Source of the DNA: an uncultured Rhodospirillales bacterium
GTDB taxonomy: Bacteria; Pseudomonadota; Alphaproteobacteria; ATCC43930; CGMCC-115725
Direction: 5' to 3'
Assembly: GCA_903828515.1 (NCBI GenBank)
Contig: CAIKMD010000007.1
Location: 868,001-932,000, forward strand
DNA: 64,000 bases
Of the stretch, positions 18,160 to 27,041 are shown in pieces. Made by a program: the position numbers and the translations under genes. The notes beneath the pieces are model-generated. The model had not been told where the DNA came from. It did no database searches and was given only the letters and a program-made list of their open reading frames with translations. Numbering within the stretch: the stretch's first letter is position 1; each line of letters begins with the position of its first letter.

Positions 18160-18690
18160 CTACTGTAATTCGACGTTTAACAACCGGCCGAGCCAGAGAT
18201 AAAGCCGCAGTGCACGTGCGCCTTTCGGCGTGATCGTGACGCCATTGCCGTGCAGGTCGATGACGCCTGAGCCTGAAAGCTCCTTCAGTCGTTTGCCGTA
18301 GATCCGGTCGAACGGGACGGCCTGCATCAACTGTTCATCGGATAACGATTTGCCTTCCACGGCTTTCAACGCTCGCAGAATCGTCAATGTAATCGACCGA
18401 TCGACGGTCACCGGCCCCAGCAAAATCCACGTTCCACAAAAGCCGAGGAAGCAGACTGGTGCGGAAACGCTGGCGAGGAAATGGACACTCGGCGAGGAAA
18501 ATTGTTCGCCGAGGTAAATCCATGAAAAAAGCCCGGCCAAGATTGCGGCGCCAACGCCCACCGCGACGGTAACGGGGCCAATGTCTCGGACGAGCCCGAG
18601 CTTCGCGCCGCCGATATACATGGCCCCATAGATCAGCCATGCAGCGACAAAAACCAGGAAGTACCAGAGAAGATCGCCAGCGATGATCAA
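18160..18690 (-). CDS. Hypothetical membrane protein with a winged-helix-like tail
   Basis: A 176-residue protein. Four hydrophobic segments occupy residues ~5-95. The last ~75 residues form a soluble domain with the pattern LTILRALKAVEGKSLSD...KELSGSGVIDLHGNGVTITPKG, which looks like a winged helix (helix-turn-helix, then a beta-wing ending in TPKG). The start is TTG at 18690 with GAGGAA eight bases upstream, in the 24-base gap after the Rieske gene, so it is translated as part of that operon. No named family recognised. A membrane-bound regulator or a glycan-assembly partner is possible (inference). Confidence 0.65.
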   Translation of the reverse strand: MIIAGDLLWYFLVFVAAWLIYGAMYIGGAKLGLVRDIGPVTVAVGVGAAILAGLFSWIYLGEQFSSPSVHFLASVSAPVCFLGFCGTWILLGPVTVDRSITLTILRALKAVEGKSLSDEQLMQAVPFDRIYGKRLKELSGSGVIDLHGNGVTITPKGARALRLYLWLGRLLNVELQ

Positions 18691-18714
18691 GAGCGCTTCC
18701 TCGAACGTGTGCCG

Positions 18715-19641
18715 CTAGGACGCGGGCGTTTGCAGAGTGATCCGGTCTCCGGCGAGTTCCAGTCGGGCGCCGCACATGACAAGCGCCTGGCTCGTCTCGC
18801 TCAAGAGCCGCGGCCCGAACTCAAGTCCGTGCCAAGGGCACTTTACGGTATTGCCCTGAAGATGATCCGCGCTGATTTCCGCCCCCTCATGTGGGCATAC
18901 ACCCGGCCATACCTCGATCCCCCGATTGGAGCGTCGCAATACGAAAGCGCGCCTGTCGATGTCGATGCGAACCGTGCGGTTTTCGGGCAGGTCCGCCGTC
19001 GAGATCGACGCGGCCGCCTGCAACGGCGGATAAACCGTGTTGTTTTCCATGCGATTCGAATTCACGAAATTCGGTTCGTCCGTCAGAAAACGGTAGCCTT
19101 CGGCGCGCATTGCCACGCGCCGGTCACGGATGGGGTCATCTTCCCGATTTTGAATGTTGTTAACGTTGGTGAGCTGTCGATTGAGAAGAGGATGCAGGAA
19201 CCGGAGCCAGCGATGGGACGCGATCGCCCAGGCGATATCGATTTCCGTGCCGTTTTCGACGACTTTGTTCTCCATGATGATCGCGATCACGAATATCCCG
19301 AAGACGACCACGAACTGATAGAAGCCTTGTTCGCGGAAATAGCCATCGAAGACGGGAATCACGACCGGCCATCGTCCAAAGCGCGTCAGCGAGAATGCCG
19401 CTTGCTGTTGGACAAAAATGCGCATCGCGTCGCCGTAGGTCCGATGAATATAGGGGCGGTGATTTTGATCCATGTGGTTCCACGCCAAGTCGCGGAGTTC
19501 CGACTTGCTGGGATACTTGAATCCGCCCCTCGAGATCGCGGCACCGGGAATGAGCTTGCGCAAGCTCTCGTCGATGACGCCCTCGTTGATGAAGCCGACG
19601 CCCCATTTTTCAATGAGCGTCGGATCGAAGAACGCGGCCAT
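18715..19641 (-). CDS. Protein with C-terminal Rieske [2Fe-2S] domain and START-like N-terminus
   Basis: A 308-residue protein. Its last ~90 residues carry a clear Rieske cluster motif: CPH, 16 residues, then CPWH, i.e. two Cys and two His ligands. The first ~215 residues are not a Rieske or ferredoxin; they contain a hydrophobic segment (FVVVFGIFVIAII, ~112-124) and a helix HRWLRFLHPLLNRQL that recalls aromatic-ring-hydroxylase catalytic or SRPBCC folds. Rieske oxygenases normally carry the Rieske part first, so the order here is reversed. It lies between a methyltransferase and a membrane protein on the same strand, in a likely three-gene operon. Probable oxidation of a lipid or sugar intermediate (inference). 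Confidence 0.75.
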   Translation of the reverse strand: MAAFFDPTLIEKWGVGFINEGVIDESLRKLIPGAAISRGGFKYPSKSELRDLAWNHMDQNHRPYIHRTYGDAMRIFVQQQAAFSLTRFGRWPVVIPVFDGYFREQGFYQFVVVFGIFVIAIIMENKVVENGTEIDIAWAIASHRWLRFLHPLLNRQLTNVNNIQNREDDPIRDRRVAMRAEGYRFLTDEPNFVNSNRMENNTVYPPLQAAASISTADLPENRTVRIDIDRRAFVLRRSNRGIEVWPGVCPHEGAEISADHLQGNTVKCPWHGLEFGPRLLSETSQALVMCGARLELAGDRITLQTPAS

Positions 19642-19696
19642 CAGTCGACTCGATGCGTGGAGAGGTGGTCACGCAGGGCTACGACGACCCGCGATG

Positions 19697-20437
19697 TCAT
19701 GGCTGCACCGGAGATGGCAAGCCGGTTTCCGATTTTTTTGCCACCAGTTCGATCGAGTATTCGGCGTCCCACAAAAGGTTGATCGGAATTTTGGGGTCGT
19801 ATCCGGCATCGCATGTTCGCGTATAAACAACTTCGACGCCGCTCAGATTGCGATTCATGAGGGGGATGATGCCGATCGTGTCGGGTGGGTCGTCGCGGTC
19901 GAGCAGGAAGTAGTGCTTGTGATCCAGGCACGCCGTCGACGGAAGTGTTCGTTTGCGCTCGAACATGTCGCGCTCCGGAAGATAGAGGATCAGGTACCCA
20001 CCGGGCTTGAGGACGCGCCACCAATTGCGAATCGCGCGCGCAGGATCGTCCAGATGCTCGAGAACGTGGGACGAGTAGACGAAGTCGAAAGACGCGTCTG
20101 GGATTCCCGCGAGATCCTGGGCATCGCCATGCTCGATGTCCCAGCCGCGGCAGTTCGGCACCACCAGATCGCCGCCGTAACCGACGTCGATTCCTTGACC
20201 GCGGAAATAGGGCGTCTTGAAGAATCCTTCGGCATCGCGCCGCGCCTTTGCCTTGCTGGTCTCCTTGACCATCACGGGGCGCTCGAAGATTCGAAAGCGG
20301 TAACGATTGATCCGATGATACAGGGTCGGCAGACGTTTGAAGATTCCGATTGGCAGCGTGTCCGCGAGCCACCAGATGATGATATTCTCGAGCGACCCGC
20401 TGCGCACCTTGCGCGATGAGAGTGGGGGTGATGCCAT
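19697..20437 (-). CDS. Class I SAM-dependent methyltransferase
   Basis: About 246 residues. The SAM fold shows GIDVGYGGDLVVPN as motif I, then DIEHGDAQDL, FDFVYSSHVLEHLDDP as the type-11 motif, and VLKPGGYLILYLPE as the post-motif. The type-11 HVLEHL pattern is common among small-molecule and sugar methyltransferases. ATG 20437 is preferred (CGGAA nine bases upstream); the frame stays open to 20584 but that extension lacks family sequence. It heads the run methyltransferase, Rieske, hypothetical membrane protein on the minus strand. The substrate is unknown. Confidence 0.85.
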   Translation of the reverse strand: MASPPLSSRKVRSGSLENIIIWWLADTLPIGIFKRLPTLYHRINRYRFRIFERPVMVKETSKAKARRDAEGFFKTPYFRGQGIDVGYGGDLVVPNCRGWDIEHGDAQDLAGIPDASFDFVYSSHVLEHLDDPARAIRNWWRVLKPGGYLILYLPERDMFERKRTLPSTACLDHKHYFLLDRDDPPDTIGIIPLMNRNLSGVEVVYTRTCDAGYDPKIPINLLWDAEYSIELVAKKSETGLPSPVQP

Positions 20438-20758
20438 GTGGACGTTCCGCGATTTGGACTGTTGGATCAACGCAAGTGGGGCAAGTTCGGGCCGGCCCGG
20501 ACCGAAGAATCCGTGCTTTCGCCGGTTCGGGAGGGGACGCAAATCGGCCCCAAATCTGGTGCTCGACGCGCTTCGCGCTACCATAATGCCCGAGTGTCCG
20601 CAGAGCCAGTCCCCAGATTTTTGTTCGCCGCGTGCGGCCCCCCAAAAGGCGGAACTTGGCGCGAGATGGACAGGGGCACGGAACAGGAGGAATGGCTTGA
20701 AAAGATACGGTTTACTAGCTAGAAATCCTATTGGATTCAGTTTTCCTTGAGGACGGTC
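20438..20758. other. Divergent intergenic region, nothing recognised
   Basis: A 321-base stretch between the methyltransferase operon (minus) and the radical SAM gene (plus). The last ~60 bases before 20759 are AT-richer and end with a GAGGA ribosome site at 20749-20753. Open frames here overlap on both strands and have no family features. Confidence 0.4.
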
Positions 20759-22786
20759 ATGGACGCGACGGCTTCCGCCAGCGAACGCCCGCTACGCGCC
20801 GCGGGAGAAGAGCGTCCGATCGAGATCGGCTTGGTCCAGATCAACAACAGCTTTTCCGGCCAGAATTACCTGCCTTACTCGGTGGCGTTGCTCGAGGGGT
20901 ACGTCAAGCACAAGGCCGTGAGCCCGGAACGCTATAACTTTCATCTTCCCATCTACAAGCGCGTGTCGATCAGCGTCGCCGTCGATCAACTCGTCGATTG
21001 CGATGTCGTTGGGTTCAGCACCTACGTCTGGAACGGCCAGATTTCGCTGGAGATCGCGCGGCGCCTCAAGGCGCGCCGGCCCGAGATTCTGATCATCTTC
21101 GGCGGTCCGCACGTCCCCGACCAGCCTGAAGAGTTCATGCGCGCCAATCCGTTCATCGACCTCGCCGTTCACAACGAGGGCGAGCAGATATTCCTGAACC
21201 TGTTGGAAATGTATCCGGCGCGCGATTGGGCGGGTCTCGCCGGCGTCAGCTTTGTCGGCGCCGACGGCAGCTTCACCCGCAACCCGAACGGCGCGCGCTT
21301 TCGCGATCTCGACCAGGTTCCCTCGCCATTTCTCGAAGGCGCGTTCGACAAGATCATGGAGGCCAATCCGGGCGAGACCTGGATCGGCCTGTGGGAAACG
21401 AATCGAGGTTGCCCGTTCCAATGCACGTTCTGCGATTGGGGATCGGCGACGGCCGGGAAGGTGACGAAATTCGGCGATGATCGCCTGTTCGCCGAAGTGG
21501 ATTGGTTCGCGCGCAACAAGATCGAATACATTTTCTGCTGCGACGCCAATTTCGGCATTCAGAAACGCGACGTCGATATCGCCGAATATGTCGCGAAGGT
21601 GAAGGCCGAAACCGGCTATCCGGTGGCGCTGTCGGTCCAGAACACCAAGAACGCGACCGAGCGCGCCTATCTGACGCAAAAAATTCTTTCTGATGCCGGA
21701 CTTAACAAGGGCGTCGCGTTGTCGATGCAGAGCGTCGACATGACGACGCTCGAAGCGATCAAGCGCGACAACATTTCCATCGACACGTACATGGAATTGC
21801 AGCGCCGCTTCACCCGCGATCGCGTCGAAACCTATAGCGATTTGATTCTGGGCCTGCCGGGCGAGACCTACGATTCCTTCGTCAACGGCGTTGAATTGCT
21901 GATCGAAACCGGCCAGCACAACCGCGTCCAGTTCAACAACCTGTCGATCCTGCCGAATGCCGAGATGGGCGCCCCCGCCTATCAGAAGAAATACGGCATG
22001 GAGACGGTCGAATCGAAGATCATCAATATCCATGGCGAGCGGATCGAGCTCGATGACGACGTGCCGGAGATTCAGCAACTCGTCGTCGCCACGACATCGA
22101 CGCCGCGCGCCGATTGGCGGCGTACGCGCGCCTTCTGCTGGATCACCGCGCTGTTGCATTTCGACAAGCTGTTCCAGATCCCGCTGATTACGGCGCATGA
22201 ATTGGCGGGCGTGCCGTACCGCGAAATGCTCGAGGGTTTCCTCAATGTGAACGAGACGGAATACCCGCTGCTCGGTGAAATCCGGAACTTCTTCATCGAC
22301 GAAGCCAAGCGCATCCAAGAGGGCGCTCCCGAATACGTCTTCTCCAAGGAATATCTCGGCATCTATTGGCCGGCCGACGAGTACGTGTTCATCAAGCTGA
22401 CCGCCGAACATAAATTCGACGAGTTCTATCGTCAGGCCGGTCAGTTGCTGAAGGAAATGGTGCGCAGTCATGGCGGCGCCGGCGCCGCCGAAAAGACGGT
22501 GGACGAGGCGCTGCGGGTGAACCAGGCGCTCGTGAAACAGCCCCATCTGCGCGAGAACGAAACCGTCGCGATCAGCTGCGACTTGATGAGCTTTTACAAC
22601 GGCGTTCGCCAAGGCGAAAAAGCGCCGTTACGCGCCGTGCCGACGGTGGTGCAGATCGACCGGACGACCCAGGTCTATGACGATTTCCAGACCTGGTGCC
22701 GCGAAGTCGTGTGGTGGGGCAACAAGAAAGGCGCCTACCTCTATAGCAACCGCTCGGTCGAGGCGCAGCTTGCGGGCCATTTCTAG
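20759..22786 (+). CDS. B12-binding-type radical SAM protein (copy 1)
   Basis: About 675 residues. Residues ~20-150 form a B12-binding-like fold (LLEGYVKHK, then IFGGPHV), but without the DxHxxG motif that binds cobalamin through His, so the cofactor is probably bound base-off without that ligand (family knowledge). The radical SAM cluster is C218-x3-C222-x2-C225 in NRGCPFQCTFC, followed by a TIM-barrel segment with SDLILGLPGET. A long C-terminal domain (~residues 430-675) has no name I know. Start ATG 20759 has GAGGA five bases upstream. An aldo/keto reductase starts 22 bases later and a second such radical SAM gene follows, forming a cassette. Confidence 0.9.
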   Translation: MDATASASERPLRAAGEERPIEIGLVQINNSFSGQNYLPYSVALLEGYVKHKAVSPERYNFHLPIYKRVSISVAVDQLVDCDVVGFSTYVWNGQISLEIARRLKARRPEILIIFGGPHVPDQPEEFMRANPFIDLAVHNEGEQIFLNLLEMYPARDWAGLAGVSFVGADGSFTRNPNGARFRDLDQVPSPFLEGAFDKIMEANPGETWIGLWETNRGCPFQCTFCDWGSATAGKVTKFGDDRLFAEVDWFARNKIEYIFCCDANFGIQKRDVDIAEYVAKVKAETGYPVALSVQNTKNATERAYLTQKILSDAGLNKGVALSMQSVDMTTLEAIKRDNISIDTYMELQRRFTRDRVETYSDLILGLPGETYDSFVNGVELLIETGQHNRVQFNNLSILPNAEMGAPAYQKKYGMETVESKIINIHGERIELDDDVPEIQQLVVATTSTPRADWRRTRAFCWITALLHFDKLFQIPLITAHELAGVPYREMLEGFLNVNETEYPLLGEIRNFFIDEAKRIQEGAPEYVFSKEYLGIYWPADEYVFIKLTAEHKFDEFYRQAGQLLKEMVRSHGGAGAAEKTVDEALRVNQALVKQPHLRENETVAISCDLMSFYNGVRQGEKAPLRAVPTVVQIDRTTQVYDDFQTWCREVVWWGNKKGAYLYSNRSVEAQLAGHF

Positions 22787-22807
22787 GCCAACCGGCTTCC
22801 GGGCTTC

Positions 22808-23773
22808 ATGAAATACCGGCCGCTCGGCAGTACCGGTCTCGTCGTTTCCGAGATCGGGTTTGGCGCCTGGGGTGTCGGCGGCATGACCGCCGGCGAAACC
22901 TCCTACGGCGCGACTGATGACAAACGCTCGCGTGCCGCGCTGGAGCGCGCCTTCGCCCTCGGGATTACTTTTTACGATACGGCCGCGGCCTATGGCGACG
23001 GGCATAGTGAGGCGCTGATCGGCGCGACCTTCGCCGGGATGCGCGATCGCGTCGTCATCGCGACCAAGGCCGGTCTCGAAAGCTTCGATCGTCCGTCCGA
23101 TTTTTCACCGGACGGCATTCGGCGCTCCTTGGACGGAAGCCTAGCGCGGTTGAAGACGGATTACGTCGACCTGCTTCAACTTCACAATCCGCCGCCGGAT
23201 CTGTTCGATACGCATCCCGAGGTCTATGCCCTGCTGAGCGATCTGGTCCGACAAAGGACGATCCGCAGCTTCGGCGTGTCGGTGAAGGCGCCCTCGGAAG
23301 CGCACGCGATCGTCGAGCGCCATCCCGTCGCGTCGGTGCAGGTCAACCTCAACATGTTCGATCTGCGCGCGCTCGATTCGGGCCTTCTCGATCAGGCGGC
23401 CGAACGCAACATCGGCATCATCGCGCGCACGCCGTTGTCCTTCGGCTTTCTCTCGGGCGGAGTGACGAAGGATACGGTTTTTCCGGTCGGCGACCATCGT
23501 CGGCGCTGGTCCCGAGCGCAGCTCGATTGCTGGATCGAGGGCGGCCAGGCGCTGCATGTGGCGGCCGAGGTTCCGGCCGATCAGACGCATAGCCAGGCGG
23601 CGCTGCGCTTCTGCCTGTCGTTTCCCGCCGTATCGACCGTCATTCCCGGCATTCTGACCCCGACGGAAGCCGAGGAAAACGCCGCGGCAAGCGGCTTCGG
23701 GGCGCTGGCGCCGGCGGCCCTCGAGCGGGTGATCGCGCTGCAACGGGCCGGCACGTGGTTCCTCGGCGGTTAG
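22808..23773 (+). CDS. Aldo/keto reductase
   Basis: A 321-residue NADPH-dependent reductase. The AKR signatures are visible: GFGAWGVGG at the N-terminus, FYDTAAAYGDGHSE with the catalytic Asp and Tyr, KTDYVDLLQLHNP with the downstream His, and a cofactor-binding C-terminus ending in a VIPGILTPTEAEEN segment. It lies 21 bases after the radical SAM gene and 114 bases before the next. It may reduce the product of one of them (inference). Substrate unknown; sugar-aldehyde or keto-sugar reduction would fit the surrounding genes. Confidence 0.9.
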   Translation: MKYRPLGSTGLVVSEIGFGAWGVGGMTAGETSYGATDDKRSRAALERAFALGITFYDTAAAYGDGHSEALIGATFAGMRDRVVIATKAGLESFDRPSDFSPDGIRRSLDGSLARLKTDYVDLLQLHNPPPDLFDTHPEVYALLSDLVRQRTIRSFGVSVKAPSEAHAIVERHPVASVQVNLNMFDLRALDSGLLDQAAERNIGIIARTPLSFGFLSGGVTKDTVFPVGDHRRRWSRAQLDCWIEGGQALHVAAEVPADQTHSQAALRFCLSFPAVSTVIPGILTPTEAEENAAASGFGALAPAALERVIALQRAGTWFLGG

Positions 23774-23887
23774 GCCCCGAAACAAGCTTTTCGCGGGCCG
23801 ACAAAGCAATTTGACCGGTGAAAAACCTCGGATAAGGTGGCCCTACCTGATTTTATCGGTCGATTGCGATCGTTGGGGGAGCACTCG

Positions 23888-25468
23888 GTGTCCGGTACGG
23901 CGGCGTCAAATTCAGGCCTGCGTACGACGCTGCCGCCGATGGGCGTCGCGCGGAAGTCGATTTGCCTCATCACGCCGCCGTCCATTTTTCTCTTGGACGA
24001 ACGGGTGTTCGTCAGCCTCGGCATCCTCAAAGTCGCGGCGAGCCTCGAATCGCGCGGTTACGCGGTTGATCTTCTCGATTTTTCGGGCGTGCAAAACTAT
24101 ATTGAGGCGCTTCGCAACTTCATCGTCGGTTGCGATTGCGAGGCGGTCGGCGTCACCGTCACGACTCCGCAGCTTCCGGCCGTCGCGAAAATCGTCCAGA
24201 CGATTCGCGCGCTTCGCCCCGATCTGAAACTGATCCTGGGCGGGCCGCATGTCACTCTGGTGTATTCGGCGCTCAAGCTCGAAAAAAAGCGCGGTCTCGC
24301 GAACGGCCGTGCCGCCCGCGCCGCCGCGCAGCTCGAGGCGATGTTCGATGTCCTGTGCAGCGGTGACGGCGAACTCGCGATTTTCGAGGCGCTGAAGGAC
24401 GACGCTCCGAAGGTGATCGACGGCGACGATCCGAAGGGCGGCCTGTTCCTGACCGATCAGATGTTCACCGACGGTGCGTTCCCCGCGCGCCATCTCGTCG
24501 ACTTCAGCACGTATCACTACAGCATCGAGGGGCGCAACGCGACGAGCCTCATCGCCCAACTCGGCTGTCCTTTCAATTGCGGGTTTTGCGGCGGCCGTAA
24601 CAGCAAGACCCTGCGCCTCATTCGCAATCGCTCGGTCGAATCGATCATCGGCGAGGTCGAGCATTTGCATCGCGGATATGGCTACACGGGGTTCATGTTT
24701 TACGACGACGAACTCAACGTCAGCAAAAGCATGGTCGAATTGATGAATGGCCTGACCGACCTGCAATCGCGGCTGGGCGTGGAATTCCGGCTGCGCGGCT
24801 TCGTCAAATCCGAATTGCTGACCGAGGTCCAGGCCGCGGCGATGTACCGGGCGGGGTTCCGTTGGCTGCTCTGCGGCTTCGAGGCCGCGAATGAGCGGAT
24901 GCTCGTCAACATCAACAAGAACGCCACGCTCGACGACAATAACCGGTGCGTCGCGATCGCGAAGAAGCACGGGCTCAAGATCAAAGCCCTGATGTCATGC
25001 GGGCATCCGGGCGAAACCGAGGAAAGCATTCTCGACATCCGCGACTGGCTGGTCCGGAGCGAGGTCGACGAGTTCGACTGCACCGTGATCACGACCTATC
25101 CCGGAACGCCCTATTACGATCTGGCGAGGCCTCATCCCACCGAACCGGGCGTTTGGACCTTCGTGCAACCCAAGACCGGCGATCGTCTCCATGCTTACGA
25201 CGTCGATTACGCGGTATCGGCGAATTACTACAAAGGCGACCCGGATGGCGGGTACCAGTCTTTCGTCTTCACCGATTTCCTGTCGGCGGAACGGATCATC
25301 AAGTTGCGCGACCAGGTCGAAAGAGATGTTCGCGCCAGGCTGAACATTCCTTTCAATGCCGGCGCCGCCGCCATCAACTACGAACATTCGATGGGACAGG
25401 GGCTGCCCGACTTCATTCTGCGTCGAAGCCTGGGACAAGAAGCATTGTCCCGGCGAGACGACGCCTAG
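23888..25468 (+). CDS. B12-binding-type radical SAM protein (copy 2)
   Basis: About 526 residues. After a short leader comes a B12-binding-like domain (KSICLITPPSIFLLDER, then ILGGPHV). The radical SAM cluster is C227-x3-C231-x2-C234 in LGCPFNCGFC, followed by GFMFYDDELNV and ALMSCGHPGET barrel elements. Two possible starts exist: GTG 23888 with a GGGGGAG site ~8 bases upstream (preferred), and GTG 23837. It is only distantly similar to the first radical SAM enzyme of this cassette. Its 3' end overlaps the Nudix gene by four bases (CTAG). Typical chemistries are C-methylation or ring rearrangement; the substrate here is not known. Confidence 0.88.
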   Translation: MSGTAASNSGLRTTLPPMGVARKSICLITPPSIFLLDERVFVSLGILKVAASLESRGYAVDLLDFSGVQNYIEALRNFIVGCDCEAVGVTVTTPQLPAVAKIVQTIRALRPDLKLILGGPHVTLVYSALKLEKKRGLANGRAARAAAQLEAMFDVLCSGDGELAIFEALKDDAPKVIDGDDPKGGLFLTDQMFTDGAFPARHLVDFSTYHYSIEGRNATSLIAQLGCPFNCGFCGGRNSKTLRLIRNRSVESIIGEVEHLHRGYGYTGFMFYDDELNVSKSMVELMNGLTDLQSRLGVEFRLRGFVKSELLTEVQAAAMYRAGFRWLLCGFEAANERMLVNINKNATLDDNNRCVAIAKKHGLKIKALMSCGHPGETEESILDIRDWLVRSEVDEFDCTVITTYPGTPYYDLARPHPTEPGVWTFVQPKTGDRLHAYDVDYAVSANYYKGDPDGGYQSFVFTDFLSAERIIKLRDQVERDVRARLNIPFNAGAAAINYEHSMGQGLPDFILRRSLGQEALSRRDDA

Positions 25469-26022
25469 CGCGGCGGCTCGGCCGATTCCTCGAGAAATAG
25501 AAATGCGAACGGCGCGGCGTGGCCGAGGGATACGAAGCTGCCATCGCCCAGCGCGCGGCGAATCTCCGCACGGGTGAGAAAAACGATCTCGCTCTGCTCC
25601 AAATCATCGGACGCCGCCGAACGTACCTGCTTGACCCCCTTGGCATGGAAGTAATGGCTTTTGCTGAAGCCGTAGGTGCAACTCGTCTCCCAGGCCGAGA
25701 GGTGCATCCAGGACGCGGCGGTCGCGCCGGTCTCCTCGAGCAGTTCGCGTTGCGCGGCGTGCAGGGGTTCCTCGCCGGTATCGATCCGGCCACCGGGCAG
25801 GGATAGCCCCACCCGGCGCACGCCGTGCCGATATTGGTTCAACAGCATGAATCGCCCGTCTTCCATTTCGGGCATGATGGTGGCGAAGGTACCGGTCGCC
25901 AGATGATGGTAATCGTCGACGACACGCCCGTCCGGCAACTCGACCGTCTCGATCGACAGCTCGATATAGGGAGGGGCGGCGTAGAGCACTTTCCGGCCAA
26001 GGATGCGCCAAGGCTTGATCAT
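25465..26022 (-). CDS. Nudix hydrolase (ADP-ribose/nucleoside diphosphate-sugar pyrophosphatase-like)
   Basis: A 185-residue enzyme with a complete Nudix box at residues 78-100, pattern G-x5-E-x7-REUxEExGU (G78, E84, R92-E93, E96-E97, G99). It would cleave nucleoside diphosphates linked to another group, typically ADP-ribose or NDP-sugars, with Mg2+. In a nucleotide-sugar region it could recycle surplus sugar nucleotides (inference). It converges on radical SAM copy 2 with a four-base overlap of stop codons and is divergent from the SDR gene at 26076. Confidence 0.88.
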   Translation of the reverse strand: MIKPWRILGRKVLYAAPPYIELSIETVELPDGRVVDDYHHLATGTFATIMPEMEDGRFMLLNQYRHGVRRVGLSLPGGRIDTGEEPLHAAQRELLEETGATAASWMHLSAWETSCTYGFSKSHYFHAKGVKQVRSAASDDLEQSEIVFLTRAEIRRALGDGSFVSLGHAAPFAFLFLEESAEPPR

Positions 26023-26075
26023 CGGTCGTTACTCTCCGGCTACCAGTCCGCTGACGGCCATGATAGAACCTTGCC

Positions 26076-27041
26076 ATGGCACGTCGAAAGCTTCTCATCT
26101 GTGGCGCGACCGGATTCATCGGCCGCAATCTCCTCGCGCGTTTCGCGGCCCGCGACGATTTCGAGGTTCACGCGCTGCAGTTCACCCGTCCCGCCGTCGA
26201 AATGCCCGGCGTGACCTGGCATCGCGCGGATCTGCGTCAGGCCGACGAGGTCGAGAAACTTGTCGCCGGATGCGAGGTGATCATCCAGGCGGCGGCGACG
26301 ACCTCGGGCTCCAAGGATATCGTGACGCGGCCCTATATTCACACCACCGACAATGCGGTGATGAACTCGCTGCTGCTGCGCGCCGCGTTCGACGCCAAGG
26401 TCAAACACTTCGTCTTTTTCAGCTGTTCCGTCATGTATCCGTCGCGCGAGACGCCCCTGCGCGAGGACGATTGGAATGCCGCGACGCCCTTGGAGCCGCG
26501 TTATTTCGCCAGCGGATGGACCAAGGTCTATATCGAAAAGATGTGCGAGTTTTACGCGCGTCTCGGAACGACGCGCCACACGGTCATCCGCCACTCGAAT
26601 ATTTACGGCCCGCACGACAAGTTCGATCTCGAGCGCAGCCACGTCTTCGGCGCTACCGTTACCAAGGTGATGAGCGCGACCGGCGATGCGATCCGCGTCT
26701 GGGGAACCGGCGAAGAAGCGCGCGATCTTCTGTTCGTGGCCGATCTCGTCGATTTCGTCGAATGTGCGTTGGAGCGGCAGACGACCCCGTTCGAACTCTT
26801 TAATGCCGGCTGCGGCCGCGCGGTCAGCGTCAACGAGATGGTGGCGAAAATCATCGCGGCTTCGGGACGCGCGCTGAAGGTCGAACACGATCTGGATCAG
26901 CCGTCGATCAAAACCTCGCTGTCGCTCGATTGCGGCAAGGCGAAACGCGAACTCGGCTGGGAACCGCGCACCGATCTGGCCAACGGAATCGCCGCGACCA
27001 TCGCCTGGTGGCGAAAAGAGATAGGGCCGCCCCGCGCTTAG
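26076..27041 (+). CDS. NAD-dependent epimerase/dehydratase, GDP-fucose-synthase-like subfamily
   Basis: A 321-residue extended SDR. GATGFIGRN is the NAD(P) motif, SCSVMYPS the substrate-contact strand, IYGPHDKFDLERSHV and WGTGEEARDLL the Fcl-like middle and C-terminal blocks. The usual YxxxK catalytic pair is not seen: the region reads ASGWTKVYIEK, with Ser four residues before Lys. I recall that several Fcl-like relatives also have GW-K here, so this may be a subfamily trait. Likely acts on an NDP-4-keto-6-deoxy sugar (inference). It overlaps the convergent methyltransferase by four bases. Confidence 0.85.
   Translation: MARRKLLICGATGFIGRNLLARFAARDDFEVHALQFTRPAVEMPGVTWHRADLRQADEVEKLVAGCEVIIQAAATTSGSKDIVTRPYIHTTDNAVMNSLLLRAAFDAKVKHFVFFSCSVMYPSRETPLREDDWNAATPLEPRYFASGWTKVYIEKMCEFYARLGTTRHTVIRHSNIYGPHDKFDLERSHVFGATVTKVMSATGDAIRVWGTGEEARDLLFVADLVDFVECALERQTTPFELFNAGCGRAVSVNEMVAKIIAASGRALKVEHDLDQPSIKTSLSLDCGKAKRELGWEPRTDLANGIAATIAWWRKEIGPPRA

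Noticed and set aside
20792-22612. Antisense open frame of about 606 codons under the first radical SAM gene
   Set aside because: It is the mirror of a GC-rich coding sequence; the plus frame carries the CxxxCxxC cluster.
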